Below, one piece after another: positions 42,502-51,814 of a stretch of DNA of 64,000 bases. The translations under genes were made by a program, and so were the position numbers. The stretch comes from Paenibacillus luteus (lineage in GTDB: Bacteria; Bacillota; Bacilli; Paenibacillales; Paenibacillaceae), in assembly GCF_006542765.1 (NCBI RefSeq), contig NZ_SKCD01000003.1, positions 62,001 through 126,000 of the forward strand, given 5' to 3'. The first letter of the stretch is position 1. Every line of letters begins with the position of its first letter. The notes under the pieces are model-generated. The model did not search any database. It saw only the letters and a list, made by a program, of their open reading frames with translations, and was not told the DNA's origin.

Positions 42502-43455
42502 ATGAACGGTAAAGGACAGCAGGCACTGCAAACGCCTCCGCTGCGAGCGTCAAGCGGGATCGCCAAGCGAATGATGCAAAACTGGGAATTGTACTTATTT
42601 ATGCTTCCCGCGGTTGTATATTTTGCGGTATTCCACTATGCACCGATGTATGGAATTCAAATTGCATTCAAAAATTTCATTCCGTCCAAAGGTATTTTTG
42701 GCAGTGAATGGGTCGGCTTTCAACACTTTGAACGTTTTTTTAATTCGCATTATTTTTGGGATTTGCTCTGGAATACGCTGAGTATCAGCTTCTATGAGCT
42801 GGCTCTCGGATTCCCGCTGCCAATCATTTTGGCATTGGCATTTAATGAAATCCGCAACGGCTATTTCAAGAAAAGCGTGCAAACGATTACTTACGCACCG
42901 CATTTCATTTCTATTGTGGTCATGACCGGGATGATTATTTCATTCCTTTCTCCGTCAAGCGGGATGCTGATCCGCGGACTTGAGGCACTTGGCATCGATG
43001 CGCCACAGTTTCTTAACGATCCTGCTTGGTTTAAGACGGTCTATGTCATTTCCGGCGTATGGCAAAATACAGGGTGGGGAACGATCATTTATTTGGCAGC
43101 GCTATCAGCGGTTGATCCGCAGCTGCACGAAGCAGCCATTGTGGATGGTGCAAGTCGATTTAAACGGATGCTTCATATTAACCTGCCAACCATTATACCG
43201 ACCATTACGATCCTGTTGATTTTGAACACAGGCAATATTTTGGGTGTTGGTTACGAGAAAATTTTACTGCTGCAAAATTCGTTGAATCTGAAAAGCTCAG
43301 ATGTCATTTCAACCTTCGTTTACCGATCAGGTCTCGTAAGCGCGCAATACAGCTTCTCGACTGCCGTTGGGTTATTCAATTCGGTTGTCAATGCTCTCAT
43401 GCTGATTACGGTGAACCAAATTGCCAAACGTACAAGTGCAACAAGCTTATGGTAA
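42502..43455 (+). CDS. ABC transporter permease, LplB-like (CUT1 family), mannoside locus
   Basis: The 317-residue permease has LFMLPAVVYFAVFHYAPMYG, six predicted helices and the EAA loop LHEAAIVDGASRFKRMLHIN. ATG 42502 has GGAAAGGGG upstream; the frame opens at 42412 through the leader terminator, which argues against a longer protein. It begins a likely operon of importer plus GH3, GH38 and GH130 enzymes, so a mannose-containing oligosaccharide is the probable cargo. No ATPase gene is present. Confidence 0.87.
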   Translation: MNGKGQQALQTPPLRASSGIAKRMMQNWELYLFMLPAVVYFAVFHYAPMYGIQIAFKNFIPSKGIFGSEWVGFQHFERFFNSHYFWDLLWNTLSISFYELALGFPLPIILALAFNEIRNGYFKKSVQTITYAPHFISIVVMTGMIISFLSPSSGMLIRGLEALGIDAPQFLNDPAWFKTVYVISGVWQNTGWGTIIYLAALSAVDPQLHEAAIVDGASRFKRMLHINLPTIIPTITILLILNTGNILGVGYEKILLLQNSLNLKSSDVISTFVYRSGLVSAQYSFSTAVGLFNSVVNALMLITVNQIAKRTSATSLW

Positions 43456-43474
43456 AGGAAAGGAGAGGTTTAAG

Positions 43475-44386
43475 ATGGTGAAGTCGATGAGGGAATCCAC
43501 CTCGGACAAGCTGTTTCTGGCAGTAAACTATATTTATTTGGCCCTTGCGCTCATTGTTGTGCTCTATCCGCTTATTTATATCGTCAGCGCTTCAATCAGT
43601 ACGCCAAAGTTCGTCAATTCAGGGGAAATGTGGCTGCTGCCCAAGGGCCTGACATTGGATGGCTATAAGCTTGTTTTTGCGAATCCTAAAATATGGAACG
43701 GCTATGGCAACACGCTTCTTTATACCGTAGTAGGAACCTTGCTGAACCTGGCAGTCACTTTGCCGGCAGCCTATGCCCTCAGCCGCTCCGATTTTGTAGG
43801 ACGCAACTTTTTTATGGCGATGTTTCTCGTCACGATGTTTTTTAATGGCGGCTTGATCCCTCTCTACCTGACAGTCAAAAATCTGGGGCTGATCAATTCA
43901 ATGGGAGCATTGATTCTCCCTGTTGCGGCATCCGTATGGAATATTATAGTGGCGAGAACCTTCTTCCACTCCACGATTCCGAAGGAGCTGCAGGAGGCTG
44001 CGCATATGGATGGCTGTACGAATTTAAGGCTGTTCTTCCAAATCGTGCTGCCGTTGTCCGCTCCGATTATTGCCGTTATGGCCTTGTTCTATGGCGTTAG
44101 CCACTGGAACAGCTACTTTCCGGCCCTTATCTACCTGAATGATGAAATGAAATATCCTCTGCAAATGGTGCTGCGCCAAATATTGGTGCTGCAGGAGATG
44201 TCGGCAGAAACGACGGGAGCGGCGATCAGCGGCGATATTGCCCAGGCCATGAACAACAAAGCTGAGATTGCCTCATTGGTCAAATATGCCGTTATCATCG
44301 TATCCACCCTACCGGTTGTCGCTTTATATCCGTTTTTGCAGCGGTATTTTGTGCAAGGGGTCATGATCGGTTCGGTCAAAGGCTAG
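43475..44386 (+). CDS. ABC transporter permease, LplC/YtcP-like (CUT1 family), mannoside locus
   Basis: The 303-residue partner permease has ALIVVLYPLIYIVSASIS, the EAA loop LQEAAHMDGCTNLRLFFQIV and ends FVQGVMIGSVKG. ATG 43475 has GGAAAGGAGAGG upstream, 19 nt after the first permease; the frame is open from 43421 within that gene. Confidence 0.87.
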   Translation: MVKSMRESTSDKLFLAVNYIYLALALIVVLYPLIYIVSASISTPKFVNSGEMWLLPKGLTLDGYKLVFANPKIWNGYGNTLLYTVVGTLLNLAVTLPAAYALSRSDFVGRNFFMAMFLVTMFFNGGLIPLYLTVKNLGLINSMGALILPVAASVWNIIVARTFFHSTIPKELQEAAHMDGCTNLRLFFQIVLPLSAPIIAVMALFYGVSHWNSYFPALIYLNDEMKYPLQMVLRQILVLQEMSAETTGAAISGDIAQAMNNKAEIASLVKYAVIIVSTLPVVALYPFLQRYFVQGVMIGSVKG

Positions 44387-44503
44387 AATCACCGCTACAA
44401 AGTGGTAATAGATGCATGCGGGTACCGGTTTCACCTTGGTGAGGCCAATGATTTCGCAATCATTTGTTATAGCGTTATGATTAGATAAAAGGGAGGATTT
44501 AAA

Positions 44504-46093
44504 ATGCAGAACAAGAAAAAAGGCGCGGCAGTGCTGTTGTCTGCCGCTCTAGTGGCAGGCTTGCTGGCGGGCTGCGGAACGTCGAATGACAAGGAAAAGG
44601 CAGAGGTTGAGGTAGTGGTAGCCAAGGAAGGCTTACCCATTGTAAACGAGCAGATTTCGTTAACGCTGACAGCACCTGATGTCGGCATTCAGAACTGGAA
44701 GGACATGGATGTCCTGAAGGAAATGGAGAAATTGACGAACATTAAGATGATTTTTAACAATGCACCGAAGGAAAGTTTTGATACGAAGAAAAACCTTATT
44801 TTCTCCAGCGGTGAATATCCGGATGTATTCTATGCAGCGGGTCTGACCACAGCAGAGCAAATGAATTATGGCGAGCAGGGAATTCTCATCCCGCTAGAGG
44901 ATTTGATTGAAAACTACGCTCCAAACGTCAAAAAGGTACTAGAGGATAATCCAGAGGTGCGCAAGTCCATTACTGCGCCGGACGGTCATATTTACTCCTT
45001 GCCGGTTATTGAGTTCAATCAGCCATGGTACCGCAATCCGATGTGGTATAACGGTGATTTTCTGAAGGCGCTTGGCTATGACAAGCTGCCGGAAACAACG
45101 GAGGAGCTATATACGTACCTTAAGCGCGTAAAGGAAGAGGACCCGAACAAAAACGGAGCTGCGGACGAGGTGCCGTTGTCATCCGTCAATCTGCGTGATA
45201 TTCGCACCTGGCTGCTTGGCGCCTACGGTATTTACGAGGAAGAAATCTATGTCGACGATAGCGATGTCGTTCATTACACGCCAGTTGAGGATGGCTATAA
45301 AGAGTATTTGATCTTTCTGAACCGTCTATGGACAGAGGATCTGCTGGATCATGAAACGTTTTCGCAAACGGCTGAGCAGAAAAAAGCCAAAGCCCAAAAC
45401 AATCAGGTCGCGCTGTTCTCCGATTGGAATGCCTACATGACCTTGGGCGGCGAGCCGAGCACGGATGATCCCATGTTCCTGCCAGTCAAGAGCGAGATGG
45501 TGGACAAGGCCGTCATCGCCAAAAGCAAGGGCGTAACGACAGGAGCTTTTGCCATTTCCAAAACTAACTCTTATCCCGAAGCTTCGATGCGTTGGGTGGA
45601 CTACATTTATGGATATGAAGGTGCCATGTTATTCAACAAAGGGCCTGAGGGCGTTTTGTGGGAATACACGGACCGCGATAGCTTGACCAAGAAATATTTG
45701 CCGGTTCCAGGCGGTGGAGACCGTGAAGATTATCGCGCAACGCTGACGCCGAACTACGGTATTCCAGCACCGACGATTTCGATTCCTGAAATTCAACTGG
45801 GACTGACTACCGAATTTGATGAGTGGGTGATGAATGAATCCAAGACCAAGCTATTGGATAACGGTTCACGGATCCCATACCCGACTTTGTTCCTCACAGC
45901 AGAAGAGCAAGCAGAGGTAACGACACTGACCTCGGATCTGACAACGTATGTACGTCAAATGGAAGCCAAATTTATTACAGGAGCTGATACGTTCGACAAC
46001 TGGGATAAATATATTACTACGGTAACCAAAATGGGCGGAGACCGTATGAGCCAAATCTATCAAGCCGCTTATGACAGATGGAAGCAAAGCTAA
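44504..46093 (+). CDS. ABC transporter substrate-binding lipoprotein, LplA-like, mannoside locus
   Basis: The 529-residue protein has a clear lipoprotein signal (LLSAALVAGLLAGCGTSN, lipobox LAGC). The mature part has segments typical of large LplA-type binding proteins: VLKEMEKLTNIKMIFNNAPK, LIFSSGEYPDVFYAAG and DPNKNGAADEVPLS. It binds the cargo of the permease pair outside the membrane. A GGGAGG site lies before the ATG, 117 nt after the permease. A GC-rich hairpin follows the gene. Confidence 0.88.
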   Translation: MQNKKKGAAVLLSAALVAGLLAGCGTSNDKEKAEVEVVVAKEGLPIVNEQISLTLTAPDVGIQNWKDMDVLKEMEKLTNIKMIFNNAPKESFDTKKNLIFSSGEYPDVFYAAGLTTAEQMNYGEQGILIPLEDLIENYAPNVKKVLEDNPEVRKSITAPDGHIYSLPVIEFNQPWYRNPMWYNGDFLKALGYDKLPETTEELYTYLKRVKEEDPNKNGAADEVPLSSVNLRDIRTWLLGAYGIYEEEIYVDDSDVVHYTPVEDGYKEYLIFLNRLWTEDLLDHETFSQTAEQKKAKAQNNQVALFSDWNAYMTLGGEPSTDDPMFLPVKSEMVDKAVIAKSKGVTTGAFAISKTNSYPEASMRWVDYIYGYEGAMLFNKGPEGVLWEYTDRDSLTKKYLPVPGGGDREDYRATLTPNYGIPAPTISIPEIQLGLTTEFDEWVMNESKTKLLDNGSRIPYPTLFLTAEEQAEVTTLTSDLTTYVRQMEAKFITGADTFDNWDKYITTVTKMGGDRMSQIYQAAYDRWKQS

Positions 46094-46168
46094 CGATTAG
46101 AGCATAAACCGCTATTCTAAGCAAGCCAAAGCGATCAGATTAACAGACGATCCAGATGGAGTGCATTC

Positions 46169-46196
46169 GCCGGCTGCGGCATCATCCGCAGCCGGC
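46169..46196 (+). other. GC-rich intergenic hairpin between binding protein and GH3 genes
   Basis: GCCGGCTGCGG pairs perfectly with CCGCAGCCGGC around CATCAT; no T-run follows. Such hairpins often stabilise the upstream binding-protein mRNA or give partial termination. Its presence also argues that the GH3 frame open across it is not translated there. Confidence 0.6.
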
Positions 46197-46239
46197 ATAT
46201 GGCATGAAATCTGATCATTTAGGAGAGGTGTGCTTCCGG

Positions 46240-48546
46240 GTGGACAAAGTTAACAAGCAGGCTGAAGCGGGGAGGAAGGCACAGGATCTGCTTGCTCTCA
46301 TGACGATTCCCGAAAAAATCGGACAATTGATACAGCCCTTTGGCTGGAAATGCTATGAGAAGCAGGAGGATGGAAGCACTCGCCTGACAGACGAGTTCAA
46401 AGAGCAGCTGCGGCAAGGAGCGGTTGGGTCGCTGTACGGCGTACTGCGGGCAGACCCCTGGACAGAAGTTACGCTTGCCACAGGACTGTCTCCCGAGCAG
46501 GGGGCCAAGGCTATCAATGAAATTCAGGAATATGCGATGCAGCATTCCCGCCTCGGGATTCCGGTGCTGTTCGGCGAGGAATGCTCACATGGACATATGG
46601 CGATTGGAGCGACGGTATTCCCTGTACCGATTTTGCTTGGAAGCTCCTGGAACGTAAAACTGTACAAAGAGATGTGCCGTGCGGTTGCCCTTGAAACACG
46701 CAGTCAGGGAGGCGCCGTGACTTACTCGCCGGTGCTTGATGTTGTCCGTGATCCACGATGGGGCCGAACAGAGGAATGCTTTGGCGAGGACCCTTATCTC
46801 ATCTCTGAGTTTGCGGTTGCGGCAGTTGAAGGATTGCAAGGCGAGGATCTTGCTGACGAGAACAGCCTGCTTGCAACGCTCAAGCATTTTGCAGGTTATG
46901 GCAGCACAGAAGGCGGACGCAACGCACAGCCCGCGCACATGGGGCTGCGCGAGCTGCGTGAGGTCGATTTTCTGCCTTTCCGTAAAGCGGTTGAGGCCGG
47001 CGCGCGTTCCATTATGACGGCTTACAATGAAATTGACGGCATTCCATGCACGAGCAATCCTTATTTGCTTAACGAGGTGCTGCGGCAGGAGTGGGGATTT
47101 GACGGCTTTGTCATTACGGATTGTGGTGCGCTGGGAATGCTTGTGAACGGGCATAATGTCGCAGCAAGCGGCGAGGAAGCGGTTAAGCTGGCGCTGGAGT
47201 CCGGAACGGATATGGAAATGTCGGGGGAGATGTTCAGCAAGCATCTGCTGGCCGCGATTGAACAGGGGCTATTGAGCGAGGAGACGCTGAACAAAGCGGT
47301 TCTGAGAGTGCTAAGCTTGAAGTTTGAGCTGGGATTGTTTGATCGTCCCACGGTCGATCCCGCCAAGGCAGCGCAGGTCATCGGCAGCCCGGAGCACAAG
47401 CAGCTAGCTCGCCAAATAGCAGCTGAAGGAATTGTACTGCTCAAGAATGAGCGGAAGACCTTGCCGCTGAACAAAAATATTGGCAAGGTTGCTGTGATTG
47501 GCCCCAATGCGAATGCTCCATATAATCAATTGGGAGATTACACCTCGCCTCAGGAGGAAGGTCAAATCACAACTCTTCTGGACGGTGTGCGAGCTGCGTT
47601 AGGTGGGGAACGGGTTCTGTATGCTCCCGGCTGCCGCATTAAGGAAGAAGCGCGGGAAGGCTTAGCGACTGCGATTGAATGCGCACGTCAGGCTGATGCC
47701 ATTATCGTGGCAATCGGCGGCTCAAGCGCCCGAGACTTTGGCGAGGGAACCATCGATCTGGTGACGGGAGCGGCTGTAGTGACCGACAACGCCCTAAGCG
47801 AAATGGAGTGCGGGGAAGGCATTGACAGAATGACGTTAAACCTGCTCGGCTCACAGCTGGAGCTGGTGCGAGAATTACGCAAGCTGGATAAGCCGCTTAT
47901 TGTTGTTTATATCAATGGACGTCCGATTGTCGAGCCGTGGATAGTGGAGCATGCCGATGCGATTGTGGAGGCTTGGTACCCGGGACAGGAGGGCGGGCAT
48001 GCGCTCGCCGATATTCTGCTTGGTGACGTGAATCCATCCGGCAAACTAACCGTGAGCATTCCTAGACATGTCGGACAATTGCCTGTCTACTATTACAAGC
48101 GCCGTACACGGGGCAAACGTTATCTGGAAATGGACTTTGAAGCTCAATATCCGTTTGGCTACGGGCTTAGCTATACAAGCTTTGAATATTCGGAGCTGCA
48201 AATCGAGGATGCCGCCGAGGACGAAGATGGTTATGCGGCGGCGGTTGTAATGGTCCGCAATAGCGGCCATATGGCTGGGCATGAGGTTGTGCAGCTATAT
48301 GTTACAGATCATGCCGCCACGGTTACGCGTCCGCAAAAATTGCTCAAGGGCTTCCGTAAAATCTGGCTGGAGCCGGGAGAGAGCAAGCAGGTGCGCTTCG
48401 TCATTGGAAGAGAACAGCTGGAGTTTGTCGGCCAGCAGCTGCAGCGAATCGTAGAGGATGGAGATTTCACCATTAGAGTAGGGGCAAGCAGCCTGCAGTA
48501 TCTGGAGGCGCCGCTGCGCGTTAGCTTGGAGGGAAGATTATCTTGA
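46240..48546 (+). CDS. Beta-glycosidase, GH3 family (beta-glucosidase/beta-xylosidase type)
   Basis: The 768-residue protein has the three-domain GH3 plan: TIM barrel with LLATLKHFAGYGSTEGGRN and the nucleophile motif GFDGFVITDCGALGML (Asp near residue 294), an alpha/beta sandwich with VAVIGPNANAPYNQLGDY, and a C-terminal fibronectin-III-like domain (VVQLYVTDHAATVTRPQKLL). The KHFAGYG segment is of glucosidase/xylosidase type, not the KH-PG-HG type of beta-N-acetylglucosaminidases. I choose GTG 46240, with AGGAGAGG about 11 nt upstream; ATG 46204 and 46156 are in frame but precede that site or cross the hairpin. No signal peptide, so cytoplasmic. Confidence 0.85.
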   Translation: MDKVNKQAEAGRKAQDLLALMTIPEKIGQLIQPFGWKCYEKQEDGSTRLTDEFKEQLRQGAVGSLYGVLRADPWTEVTLATGLSPEQGAKAINEIQEYAMQHSRLGIPVLFGEECSHGHMAIGATVFPVPILLGSSWNVKLYKEMCRAVALETRSQGGAVTYSPVLDVVRDPRWGRTEECFGEDPYLISEFAVAAVEGLQGEDLADENSLLATLKHFAGYGSTEGGRNAQPAHMGLRELREVDFLPFRKAVEAGARSIMTAYNEIDGIPCTSNPYLLNEVLRQEWGFDGFVITDCGALGMLVNGHNVAASGEEAVKLALESGTDMEMSGEMFSKHLLAAIEQGLLSEETLNKAVLRVLSLKFELGLFDRPTVDPAKAAQVIGSPEHKQLARQIAAEGIVLLKNERKTLPLNKNIGKVAVIGPNANAPYNQLGDYTSPQEEGQITTLLDGVRAALGGERVLYAPGCRIKEEAREGLATAIECARQADAIIVAIGGSSARDFGEGTIDLVTGAAVVTDNALSEMECGEGIDRMTLNLLGSQLELVRELRKLDKPLIVVYINGRPIVEPWIVEHADAIVEAWYPGQEGGHALADILLGDVNPSGKLTVSIPRHVGQLPVYYYKRRTRGKRYLEMDFEAQYPFGYGLSYTSFEYSELQIEDAAEDEDGYAAAVVMVRNSGHMAGHEVVQLYVTDHAATVTRPQKLLKGFRKIWLEPGESKQVRFVIGREQLEFVGQQLQRIVEDGDFTIRVGASSLQYLEAPLRVSLEGRLS

Positions 48547-51500
48547 AATCCGTTCATCGTTTTGTCCGCTGGCTGGAGCAGCGGCAATGGGTGGAGCAGC
48601 TTCAGCTAACCCATTGGCATTTGAATAAGCTGCGCTATATCGAGCCCGGCGTTTATGAGCCTATTTCGGAAGGCTGGGAGCTAACAGATCTTGCCCAGCT
48701 TAATGAAGGGCATGGCACAACCTATATGCTACATCATCAGGCGGCATGGCCTGAGAGTTGGCAGGCGGGAGACGCCGCCCTTCTGTATCATGGCGGCGGC
48801 GAAGGTTTGCTGCGACTGGGCGGAGCGCCCTATCACGGTCTGGACAACAATCATTGGTTTGTGCCGTTGCCGCAATCTTATCAAGCGGGAGACGTGCTTG
48901 ACCTGGAGATTGAATTGTATGACCCAATCCCTGAGCCGGTAGATCCACTTAACCGGCAATCCAAACAAAAGCCGCCGATCAACGGCGTTTCGGTCTCGCT
49001 GGTACGGGTGAATTGGCCGGTCTACCAGCTGCTTCATACCGTACGTGTGGTGCAGGAATCGGCTGAATTGCTTCCAGAAGGAAACCTGCAGCAAGCCCAG
49101 CTAATCTTGGCGCTGGAGGAAGCAATCACAAGTCTATATGAGCCTAGTGGAGATGCTTCCATTGATCTACCTGCTTGCCAGCAGGCGGACGCTGGGCTGA
49201 GAATGGCAGCGGAGGCTGCTCAGCAAGCAAGCGGCAATAACGGCCTGATGCATATGGTTGGACAATCCCATATTGATATTGCTTGGTTATGGCCGATTAA
49301 GGAAACCGTCCGCAAGGCTAGCCGCACCTTCTCAACCGTCTGTGCGCTGATGGATCGTTATCCTGATTTTTATTATTCGCAAAGCCAGCCCATTCTGTAT
49401 GCGTTCGTTAAGCAAAACTACCCGGAGCTATATGAAAACATCAAGAGGCGGATTGCTGAAGGACGCTGGGAGCTTGTAGGCGGCATGTGGGTGGAGCCGG
49501 ATCTTAATCTACCAAGCGGAGAGTCGCTTGTTCGCCAAATTTTGATTGGCCAAAGGTTCTACGAGGAGGAGTTCGGCCGGCGCTCCGGAATTGAGTGGCT
49601 TCCCGATACTTTCGGCTACTGCGCCTCGCTGCCGCAGCTGCTTAAGCAGGCCGGGATCGATTATTTCATGACGACCAAGCTTGGCTGGAATGATACGAAT
49701 GAATTCCCGCATACGCTGTTTAACTGGGTTGGCATTGACGGCACCAGCATTGTGGCTTATCAGAATCACGGTTTGAACGAGCATACTCGTCCGCAGGATG
49801 TGCAAGAGCATTGGCAAGCTTATAAAGAGAAGGACCGGCACGATGAGCTGATGCTTTTGTATGGCCATGGTGATGGCGGCGGCGGAGTCACGCATGAAAT
49901 GTTGGAGTACATCGAGCGCTCTGCCTGTATCTCCGGCCAGCCTCAGGCGAAATACTCGACTGCTCGGCAGTTTTTTGACGGCATAAGCAGCAGCGGGGTT
50001 AAGCTGCCCGATTGGCATGGCGACTTGTATTTGGAGCTGCATCGCGGCACCTACACGACACATGCGAAGAACAAGCGAAGCAACCGTCAGGCCGAGCAGT
50101 TGTATCGCGCTGCCGAAATATGGCTAAGCCTCTCCGGCCTGCTTGACCCGCAGCGCCAAAGCCAAGCGGGAAAGCGGCTGGAAGAGGGCTGGAAGCTGCT
50201 GCTGCTCAATCAGTTTCACGATATCATCCCTGGCACATCCATACCGGAGGTATACGAAACCTCATCTAAGCAGTATGAGGAGATAATGAGGCTGGGCAAT
50301 GCTGCCCTAGAGGAAGCGATGGGGATGCTGGCCGGCCGTATGCAGACAGAGAACGAGGGAGCTGCCTACGTGGCGTTTAATAGCCTTGGATGGGCAAGGG
50401 ATGGATGGGTTTATCTTCCGATTCAGCCAGGCATGGAACAACTGGCGGCATATGATACGGCAGGAGAGCTACCGTGTCGTATAGAAGCTCCATTGCAGCC
50501 GGGAGAAGCCACGCAACTGGCTGTACGGACGGGGACGATTCCTGCATTCGGCTCCAAAACGTTCTGGCTGCGCCCGGTGAATAGCGCTCCTCAGGATATG
50601 CGCTCTGGTGAGGAAGAGCAACACTCTGCGGGACAAGCTGCGGAAGCTGATAAATCTACCGGCATCGGCGTATTTGAAACCGATTATTATACGATTGAAC
50701 TGGACGAGCAAGGGCTTATTAGCCGCTTGTACGACAAGCCTTGCGATCGCGAGTTGCTGCAGCAAGGGCGGCGCGGCAACGAATTACAGCTATTCCATGA
50801 TACGCCGCTGCTGTGGGATGCATGGGACATTGCGCATGACTACGAGAGCAAACGCGCTGACGAGCAGCAGTTGACGGGCTGGAGCATATTGGAGCATAGT
50901 GCCGAACGAATCGTAATCGAGCTGAATTGGCAGCTAAGCCAGTCGCGGATCAGGCAGCAGATGATCATCCCTATTCATGATCGCTGCATCGAATTCCGCA
51001 CTTACGTCGATTGGCAGGAGAACCATAAGCTGCTTAAAGCTGCTTTCCCGCTCGGGCTGGTAAGCGCCAAAGCGACTTATGAAATTCCGTTTGGCGCATT
51101 GGAACGCACAACCCATCGCAACACCAGCTGGGAGCAAGCGCAATACGAGGTATGCGGCCACCGCTGGGCCGATTTGTCCGAGCATGGGTATGGCGTAAGC
51201 CTGCTGAATGATTGCAAATACGGCTATGACATTAAGGACGCTGTCCTGCGGCTTTCGCTGCTGCGCGCTCCGGGCTGGCCGGATGCGGGCGCCGATCGGG
51301 GCGAGCAGGTGTTCACTTATGCGCTATATCCGCATGAAGGCAGCTGGCAACAGGCCCAGACCGTTCGTGTCGCAGCCGCGCTCAATGAGCCATTGCGGAC
51401 GATCAAGGCTGATTCTGTTTCCGTTACCGCCAAGGAAAGCCTGGGCTTTGAGCATTCCTGGATTGATTTGGCAAGCGAACAAATCATTCTGGATACGGTG

Positions 51501-51737
51501 AAGCCTGCGGAGGACGGCACGGGAATCGTATTGCGGCTATATGAAGGAGCTGGCGGCCGCTCGGATGCGGTTATCGGCTTGAGCGGAAAGCTGCTTGTCC
51601 CCGGTGAACGGTTCGCTGTCACTGAAGTCAATATTTTGGAAGACCGACTCGCGGACTTGACGATGAGCGATGACAGACTCTGCTTAAGCTTCAAGCCTTT
51701 TGAAATCAAAACAATTAAAATAACGACAACATTATAA
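48543..51737 (+). CDS. Alpha-mannosidase, GH38 family
   Basis: The 1064-residue protein contains the zinc and substrate motifs of GH38: MVGQSHIDIAWLWPIKET (around residue 240), WVEPDLNLPSGESLVRQ, LPDTFGYCASLPQLLKQAG (nucleophile Asp near 355) and LNQFHDIIPGTSIPEVY (around 556), followed by the large beta-rich C-terminal domains. GH38 enzymes release alpha-linked mannose with retention; bacterial ones act in the cytoplasm. It starts at TTG, overlapping the GH3 stop as TTGA, with GGAGGGAAG upstream, so translation is coupled. Mannan or N-glycan oligosaccharides are the likely substrates. Confidence 0.9.
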   Translation: MKSVHRFVRWLEQRQWVEQLQLTHWHLNKLRYIEPGVYEPISEGWELTDLAQLNEGHGTTYMLHHQAAWPESWQAGDAALLYHGGGEGLLRLGGAPYHGLDNNHWFVPLPQSYQAGDVLDLEIELYDPIPEPVDPLNRQSKQKPPINGVSVSLVRVNWPVYQLLHTVRVVQESAELLPEGNLQQAQLILALEEAITSLYEPSGDASIDLPACQQADAGLRMAAEAAQQASGNNGLMHMVGQSHIDIAWLWPIKETVRKASRTFSTVCALMDRYPDFYYSQSQPILYAFVKQNYPELYENIKRRIAEGRWELVGGMWVEPDLNLPSGESLVRQILIGQRFYEEEFGRRSGIEWLPDTFGYCASLPQLLKQAGIDYFMTTKLGWNDTNEFPHTLFNWVGIDGTSIVAYQNHGLNEHTRPQDVQEHWQAYKEKDRHDELMLLYGHGDGGGGVTHEMLEYIERSACISGQPQAKYSTARQFFDGISSSGVKLPDWHGDLYLELHRGTYTTHAKNKRSNRQAEQLYRAAEIWLSLSGLLDPQRQSQAGKRLEEGWKLLLLNQFHDIIPGTSIPEVYETSSKQYEEIMRLGNAALEEAMGMLAGRMQTENEGAAYVAFNSLGWARDGWVYLPIQPGMEQLAAYDTAGELPCRIEAPLQPGEATQLAVRTGTIPAFGSKTFWLRPVNSAPQDMRSGEEEQHSAGQAAEADKSTGIGVFETDYYTIELDEQGLISRLYDKPCDRELLQQGRRGNELQLFHDTPLLWDAWDIAHDYESKRADEQQLTGWSILEHSAERIVIELNWQLSQSRIRQQMIIPIHDRCIEFRTYVDWQENHKLLKAAFPLGLVSAKATYEIPFGALERTTHRNTSWEQAQYEVCGHRWADLSEHGYGVSLLNDCKYGYDIKDAVLRLSLLRAPGWPDAGADRGEQVFTYALYPHEGSWQQAQTVRVAAALNEPLRTIKADSVSVTAKESLGFEHSWIDLASEQIILDTVKPAEDGTGIVLRLYEGAGGRSDAVIGLSGKLLVPGERFAVTEVNILEDRLADLTMSDDRLCLSFKPFEIKTIKITTTL

Positions 51738-51814
51738 CGTGGCGACCTTCCCCAAAAAAGCGTTGGTCCTTATGGGCTACCGAGGGGAGAGCGCTTGGCA
51801 GGAGGAGAACAATC

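Noticed and set aside
42251-42553. A 100-codon minus-strand frame between the GH125 and permease genes
   Set aside because: It crosses the leader terminator and the permease start and has no recognisable motif.
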